From Pedobacter sp. B4-66 (GTDB lineage: Bacteria; Bacteroidota; Bacteroidia; Sphingobacteriales; Sphingobacteriaceae): a stretch of DNA of 64,000 bases. Positions 59,620 through 64,000 of this stretch are shown piece by piece; position 1 is the first letter of the stretch; every line of letters begins with the position of its first letter. The notes under the pieces are model-generated. The model ran no database searches. It had not been told where the DNA came from and saw only the letters and a program-made list of their open reading frames with translations. A program made the translations under genes and the position numbers. Location of the stretch: positions 310,001-374,000 of the forward strand of contig NZ_JAFVME010000009.1 of assembly GCF_018492665.1 (NCBI RefSeq), in the 5' to 3' direction.

Positions 59620-62600
59620 TTAAAACTGTAAATTTAAACCCAGCAAAAATGTCCGCTGACTTGGATAAGAACCATCATCAACCCCATAAGCTGTTTGCTG
59701 TCCGGTTTCGCTTGAAGTTCCAACTTCCGGATCTATACCTGAATACTTTGTTATCGTAAACAAATTGGCTGCAGACAAATACACTCTTAATTTGCTAACT
59801 CCCAGCTTTTGAAGCTTATTTGCAGGAAGGGTATAGCCAATCTGTAAATTTTTAAGCCTCAGATATGAACCCTTCTCTACGAAATAAGAGTTTGGGACAC
59901 TATTTGTGCTAAAGGATTGAGTTGTTTCCTGTATTGGAGCTTTTGCATTTTGACGCGTAGATGTCCAGGAGTCATAAAGTGCAGTATGGCTCTTTGCACC
60001 TTCAAAAGAAGGCGAAAAATCTGTCCACCATTTTACTTGATTCCAGATTGAGTTACCCTGAACTCCATAAAAGAAAGCGCTAAAATCGAAGTTTTTATAG
60101 CTGGCTCCAAGATTAAGACCATAACTAAAATCAGGGTTTGCATTGCCCAAAAAAGTTCTATCAGCAGCAGTAATCATTCCATCACCATTTACATCCGCAT
60201 ATTTAAAACGGCCAACTTTAACATCATCCTGATACACGGTATTAGGATCGTTTGTAACCGCCCGAGCTTCTGTATTTGCAGCTTCAATTTCTGTATCCGA
60301 ATTCCAGAACCCTTCTACCTTATATCCAAAAAATTGACTAACGGAATGACCTACAGCATTACGAACAATATTACTACCATCAAATCTTCTTGAATCTAAG
60401 TCGAAATAATCCACATCACCAGACACTTTCTTTATTTTATTGCTGTAAGTTGTAATTGTAGCAGTTGCATTAAGCTTAAGGTCGCTTCCAACATTTTTAT
60501 GTCCAGTTAGAGAAATATCAAAACCATTGTTTTTCATTTCTGCAATATTTACAAACGGGACTGTGGCCGCTCCGACTGTTGCAATCATTTCTGGATTATA
60601 CAACAGATCCTTGATATTTTTCTGGTAATAATCTGCTGAGATTTCGATTCCACCGCCAAACAATGTGGCATCAAAACCAAAATTTGAGTTTATGTTTTTC
60701 TCCCATTTGGCATCAGGATTTCCTGTTTGATTTTGATAAAAACCTGCTACTACAGCATTGCCACCACCAATTGCATAGTAAGACTGGCCAATTAAGCTAC
60801 CAAAAGTTGTAAATGAGTTTGAACCGGAAACATTTACCTGATTACCCATAATACCCCAACCACCTCTAATTTTTAAATCAGTAATCCATTTCACATTGGA
60901 TAAAAAGCTTTCTTTAGAGATTCTCCAGGCAGCACTTACCGCAGGGAACACGCCGTATACATTTTTAAGGAATTTTGACGAACCATCTCTCCGCACGGTT
61001 GCACCGATTAGATACTTGTCATTAAAGGCGTAATCAACGCGGCCTATTAACGAGAATAATGCATCTGCAGTTCTTTCGCTTGAGGTTTCCATTGGCCCGC
61101 TACCATTTGACAGATTGGTATAATCAGGATCAAATGAAAAGTATCCCTTATTAGTTCCACTCATTGTACTGTAACGGTTCTTATTGTACTCCGTTCCTAC
61201 CAATACCTTTAGACTATGGAGGTTAAAAGTTTTATTGAACGACAAAGTATTTGTCCAGGTATATTCTAAGCCAGTATAAGAAGATTCAGCATAACTGTTG
61301 CTGGTTGTATTTTCTGCATTTTCATATTGAGGATAAACAAATGATCTGGATGCCCCTGAATAAGAATCAGCTCCAAATGCACTTCTGAGTGTCAAAAATG
61401 GCATAAGGTCAGCCTCTGCATACACATTTCCAAATAGCCGGTTGTCGCTAGCCTTATTGTCTTTAGTTCGATGTAACATTGCTACGGGATTATAGGCATC
61501 GCCCAACTGACCACCGTAGCCACCTGCAAAATTCCCCATTATATCATACACAGGAATAATAGGCTGCTCTCTGAAGGCATGTCCGATAGCATTATCGCCA
61601 CTGAGCCCATCTATTTTAGGGTTTGTTGTAATGGTATACGATAAATTCTCTCCTACTCTAACATATTTCCCAATGTTGTATTGAGTATTAGAACGTACAG
61701 TGTATCTTTTTAAATAGGTCCTGTCTAAGGTCCCCTTCTGATTAAAGTAGTTTGCAGAAAAAAGATAATTACCCAGATCTGAGCCACCACTGATAGAAAC
61801 ATTTTGGCTGGTTATTGGAGCTGGATTAAATATTTCATCGTACCAGTTTGTACCTGTTTTGTTTGCTTTATTGATTCTGTAAAAGCTTTGGTACTCCTCG
61901 TCGGAAGTAAATAACGGTTTTAATTTATACAGGGATGGATTTACAGAGGGGTCTCCCTCTCTAGCGCCGAATGGATAGATGTAATCGGGCAAAACATAGG
62001 TTGAACCATTTCCATATATAGGATCATCGAATTCAGTGTCGCCTGAATTTGTTTTGGCAAGTCTTTTTAAATCAGCCATCTCCTGAGGTGATAAAATACC
62101 CCAAACATTTCCTGTTTTAGGGCGTTGACTTCCATAATAAGCATCATACTGCACTTTCACCTTATCTTTTCCCTTTTTTGTACTGATTACGATAACGCCA
62201 TTTGCAGCGCGAGATCCATATATTGAAGCCGAACCCGCATCTTTTAATACCTGCATGGACTCTATGTCATTAGGGTTTAAATCGGCAACATTAAGTGTTG
62301 GTACCCCGTCTACTACATAAAGGGGATTGTTATTACCAAAAGTATTTACCCCTCTGATACGTACCTGAGGTTCTTCGCCAGGTTGTCCAGATCCTAAAAT
62401 GGTAACTCCGGATGCCTGCCCTTGCAACAAGTTATTTACTGATGGGCTAGGCTGTTTGATCATATCAGCAACATTTACTACAGAAACGGCGCCAGTAAGA
62501 TCCTTTTTCTTCTGGGTAGAATATCCCAGAACAACCACTTCACCTAATGACGTTTCTTCTTCAACAAGTTGGACACTTAAAGTACTCTGTCCATTAACAG

Positions 62601-63183
62601 GAATCTCTTTTGATGTAAAACCTATATAAGAAAAGACTAAAATTGAATTGGCGTCTGGCACATTAATGACAAAATTTCCATTTAAATCAGTAATCGTAGC
62701 AGTTACAGTACCCTTTACCTTTACACTTACACCAGGCAATGTTTCTCCTTTAGTAGAGGTAACCTTGCCTTTAACCGGTATTGGTGCCTTATTGTTATTT
62801 TCTTCGTTTACTTTTTTAGAAACGTCTTTATCATACAAAATGATTCTGTTGTCGATCACTTTATAAAAGATGCTTAGTGGGCTTAATGTTTCGTTTAAGA
62901 TATCTCCAAGCCGTCTTTTTATAAAGTTGGCGGATGTTTTCCGATCAGCTTTAATTACTGATGGGCTGTAAATAAATTTAACTTTTGTTTGGTTTTGTAT
63001 CTCGTTTAATATCTCTGTAACCTTAGCATCATTAATGCTGATTGAGATTTCCTTATTCAATATTCCCTGAGCGCCGGCATTTTTTGCCATCGCACCACAA
63101 GTAAATAGAACTACTAGAAATATTTGGGCTATAGATATCCTCATTGCTGTTTTTATTAAAGCAACAAATCGCTTTTTTTTCAT
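59620..63183 (-). CDS. SusC/RagA family TonB-dependent outer-membrane transporter
   Basis: An 1187-residue transporter. Signal segment about residues 1-38; STN domain (ILNEIQNQTKVKFIYSP, about 45-110); carboxypeptidase-D-like beta-sandwich (VKGKVTSTKGETLPGVSVKVKGT, about 137-210); plug domain with GEVVVLGYSTQKKKDLTGAVS from about 213; then a 22-strand barrel ending RTFLLGLNLQF with terminal Phe. The STN domain is the part that usually contacts a FecR anti-sigma protein, and FecR lies directly upstream. It imports glycan fragments with SusD. Confidence 0.95.
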   Translation of the reverse strand: MKKKRFVALIKTAMRISIAQIFLVVLFTCGAMAKNAGAQGILNKEISISINDAKVTEILNEIQNQTKVKFIYSPSVIKADRKTSANFIKRRLGDILNETLSPLSIFYKVIDNRIILYDKDVSKKVNEENNNKAPIPVKGKVTSTKGETLPGVSVKVKGTVTATITDLNGNFVINVPDANSILVFSYIGFTSKEIPVNGQSTLSVQLVEEETSLGEVVVLGYSTQKKKDLTGAVSVVNVADMIKQPSPSVNNLLQGQASGVTILGSGQPGEEPQVRIRGVNTFGNNNPLYVVDGVPTLNVADLNPNDIESMQVLKDAGSASIYGSRAANGVIVISTKKGKDKVKVQYDAYYGSQRPKTGNVWGILSPQEMADLKRLAKTNSGDTEFDDPIYGNGSTYVLPDYIYPFGAREGDPSVNPSLYKLKPLFTSDEEYQSFYRINKANKTGTNWYDEIFNPAPITSQNVSISGGSDLGNYLFSANYFNQKGTLDRTYLKRYTVRSNTQYNIGKYVRVGENLSYTITTNPKIDGLSGDNAIGHAFREQPIIPVYDIMGNFAGGYGGQLGDAYNPVAMLHRTKDNKASDNRLFGNVYAEADLMPFLTLRSAFGADSYSGASRSFVYPQYENAENTTSNSYAESSYTGLEYTWTNTLSFNKTFNLHSLKVLVGTEYNKNRYSTMSGTNKGYFSFDPDYTNLSNGSGPMETSSERTADALFSLIGRVDYAFNDKYLIGATVRRDGSSKFLKNVYGVFPAVSAAWRISKESFLSNVKWITDLKIRGGWGIMGNQVNVSGSNSFTTFGSLIGQSYYAIGGGNAVVAGFYQNQTGNPDAKWEKNINSNFGFDATLFGGGIEISADYYQKNIKDLLYNPEMIATVGAATVPFVNIAEMKNNGFDISLTGHKNVGSDLKLNATATITTYSNKIKKVSGDVDYFDLDSRRFDGSNIVRNAVGHSVSQFFGYKVEGFWNSDTEIEAANTEARAVTNDPNTVYQDDVKVGRFKYADVNGDGMITAADRTFLGNANPDFSYGLNLGASYKNFDFSAFFYGVQGNSIWNQVKWWTDFSPSFEGAKSHTALYDSWTSTRQNAKAPIQETTQSFSTNSVPNSYFVEKGSYLRLKNLQIGYTLPANKLQKLGVSKLRVYLSAANLFTITKYSGIDPEVGTSSETGQQTAYGVDDGSYPSQRTFLLGLNLQF

Positions 63184-63234
63184 AACTTTAGGAGTTTTGT
63201 TCGTTAATATGAAACTTTTCGTACAGAATTCTTA

Positions 63235-63270
63235 ACTGGCAATGTCCCGCAACATTGTCAGTTTTTTTTT
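63235..63270 (+). terminator. Plus-strand hairpin and T run between fecR and susC
   Basis: Arms ACTGGCAATGT (63235-63245) and ACATTGTCAGT (63252-63262), loop CCCGCA, with one G-T wobble if read as plus-strand RNA, then nine T residues. On the minus strand, the coding strand here, it has a C-A mismatch and no T run, so it would stop antisense rather than sense transcripts. Confidence 0.5.
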
Positions 63271-63348
63271 AGCGTTTGGTTAGTAAAATTCCTTTTTCTT
63301 CATAAGCTGTTTGGTTAGATTATTAGTTTTGGTTGATTTTAGGTGTTG

Positions 63349-64000
63349 TTATTTTTCTTTGATAATTATTTTAGTCCCCTTTACTTCATACGTTGCTTGT
63401 ATTGATTCACATAAAAAGTCTAGCTGGCTGTATAAGTCCTGTTCAGAGAGATCTCCTGTAAATGTATAATTGTATAGTTCCTTGTCTTCGACAGTGAACT
63501 CAATACCATATGATTTTTGAAGTTGATTTAATACATCTGCTACCTTGGCATCATTAAAGGAATAGCTTTCTTTTATAACCTGTTTATTATTTTTTGCTAT
63601 TGGCAGTGGCTTATCAACAAGTGTGGTTGCAAACGTATTTTCTGATGCATTATAAACAGTTTTCTGATTCGGCGTAAGCACGACTCCCTTGTCTGATTTT
63701 AAGAGCCCATCCATTTTGAAGGAAAGACTCTCTGAATTTGGAGAAACAATTACTTTACCCGTTTTAACTGTTACTTCTGTTTCGTGGGTCGCACTATTAG
63801 TTTTTACGATAAAACTGGTACCAACAACTCTGGTGATTACATTGCTATTATATACTAAAAATGGTCTGGCTGGGTTTTTACTGATCTCAAAAAAACCCTC
63901 TCCTTCTAAAGATACTTCACGAACAGTTTTAGAAAAACGCTTAGGGTACTTCAATAAAGATTTTGGCTGAAGTGTAACCCTACTTCCATCCTCCAAAGAG
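63349..64000 (-). CDS. FecR family anti-sigma regulator (N-terminal part outside window)
   Basis: The frame is open to the window edge; a TTG at 63996 is only an internal Leu codon. The visible 217 residues contain the FecR domain (LEDGSRVTLQPKSLLKYPK, EVSLEGEGFFEISKNPARPFLV, VVGTSFIVKTN), and the C-terminal DUF4974/STN-like domain SFNDAKVADVLNQLQKSYGIEF ending in ... KGTKIIIKEK. FecR proteins hold an ECF sigma factor in check until SusC signals substrate binding; the sigma gene would be further upstream, outside the window. It precedes susC by 165 nt. Confidence 0.9.
   Translation of the reverse strand, partial: SLEDGSRVTLQPKSLLKYPKRFSKTVREVSLEGEGFFEISKNPARPFLVYNSNVITRVVGTSFIVKTNSATHETEVTVKTGKVIVSPNSESLSFKMDGLLKSDKGVVLTPNQKTVYNASENTFATTLVDKPLPIAKNNKQVIKESYSFNDAKVADVLNQLQKSYGIEFTVEDKELYNYTFTGDLSEQDLYSQLDFLCESIQATYEVKGTKIIIKEK

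Noticed and set aside
63270..63330. Repeated GTTTGGTTAG in the fecR-susC gap
   Set aside because: Two short copies in an AT-rich spacer, with no spacing or position relative to a promoter that would support a binding site.
1..64000. tRNA, rRNA, CRISPR arrays, prophage or insertion-sequence transposase
   Set aside because: No clover-leaf candidate, spaced repeat array or transposase/integrase motif was seen on either strand; small RNAs cannot be excluded by eye.

Overview
The window reads as a chromosomal segment of a Bacteroidota bacterium, most likely Sphingobacteriaceae and probably Pedobacter or a close relative. The evidence is a FecR-SusC-SusD glycan-utilisation cluster, a fused SecDF, an oversized NusB, the Bacteroidota families DUF4290 and DUF3276, AT-rich intergenic DNA, and promoters of the Bacteroidota type (TTTG, about 19-21 nt, TAnnTTTG). 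The genus is an inference from protein style only. I saw no rRNA, tRNA, CRISPR array, prophage or transposase gene.

Layout. 1-1806: two PH-domain membrane proteins, the first cut by the window edge. 1814-7727: a membrane acyltransferase, a UvrD/PcrA helicase, a DUF4290 protein and MurA. 7823-10426: cystathionine beta-synthase and DprA. 10572-12469: a BlaI repressor and M56 sensor pair whose promoter carries two repressor-type dyads. 12473-17305: RsmG, a glycosyltransferase, Tgt, an LptF/LptG-like permease and a truncated EamA transporter. 17764-23269: a large metalloprotease-propeller-barrel protein, LapA-like protein, OsmC, IspE and a lipoprotein. 23877-30518: ThyA-DHFR, SecDF, NDH-2 and an HMG-CoA-lyase-like protein. 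30528-39076: a GNAT, class II aldolase, AccD, GH92 mannosidase, a basic secretory protein, cysteine desulfurase and phosphoglucosamine mutase. 39242-41258: a methyltransferase-PAP2-ZIP operon with a dyad in its promoter. 41278-47368: a long minus-strand block (leucine dehydrogenase-like, NusB, DUF1573, YajC; then YbbR, CoaE, metallo-beta-lactamase exonuclease, DUF5522, MarR). 47480-49669: an ABC exporter and DUF3276. 49881-53745: a DUF1501 and cytochrome-type PSD1 pair. 54126-64000: FecR, SusC, SusD, a heparan-glucosaminide acetyltransferase-like protein and a GH20 hexosaminidase, read from right to left.

How the genes work together. Most of the window is housekeeping: wall precursor synthesis (MurA, GlmM), thymidylate and folate (ThyA, DHFR), protein export (SecDF, YajC), lipid precursors (AccD, IspE, CoaE), and translation-related modification (Tgt, RsmG). 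The accessory part is the right-hand 10 kb, a polysaccharide-utilisation locus probably aimed at GlcNAc-containing glycans; a GH92 mannosidase elsewhere fits N-glycan use. I found no convincing new defence or mobile system. The items most worth a second look are the paired BlaI-type operators, residue substitutions in MurA, Tgt and the leucine dehydrogenase homologue, the protease-propeller-barrel protein, a perfect 25-bp hairpin at 23485-23539, and a 225-bp MITE-like element at 53799-54023.
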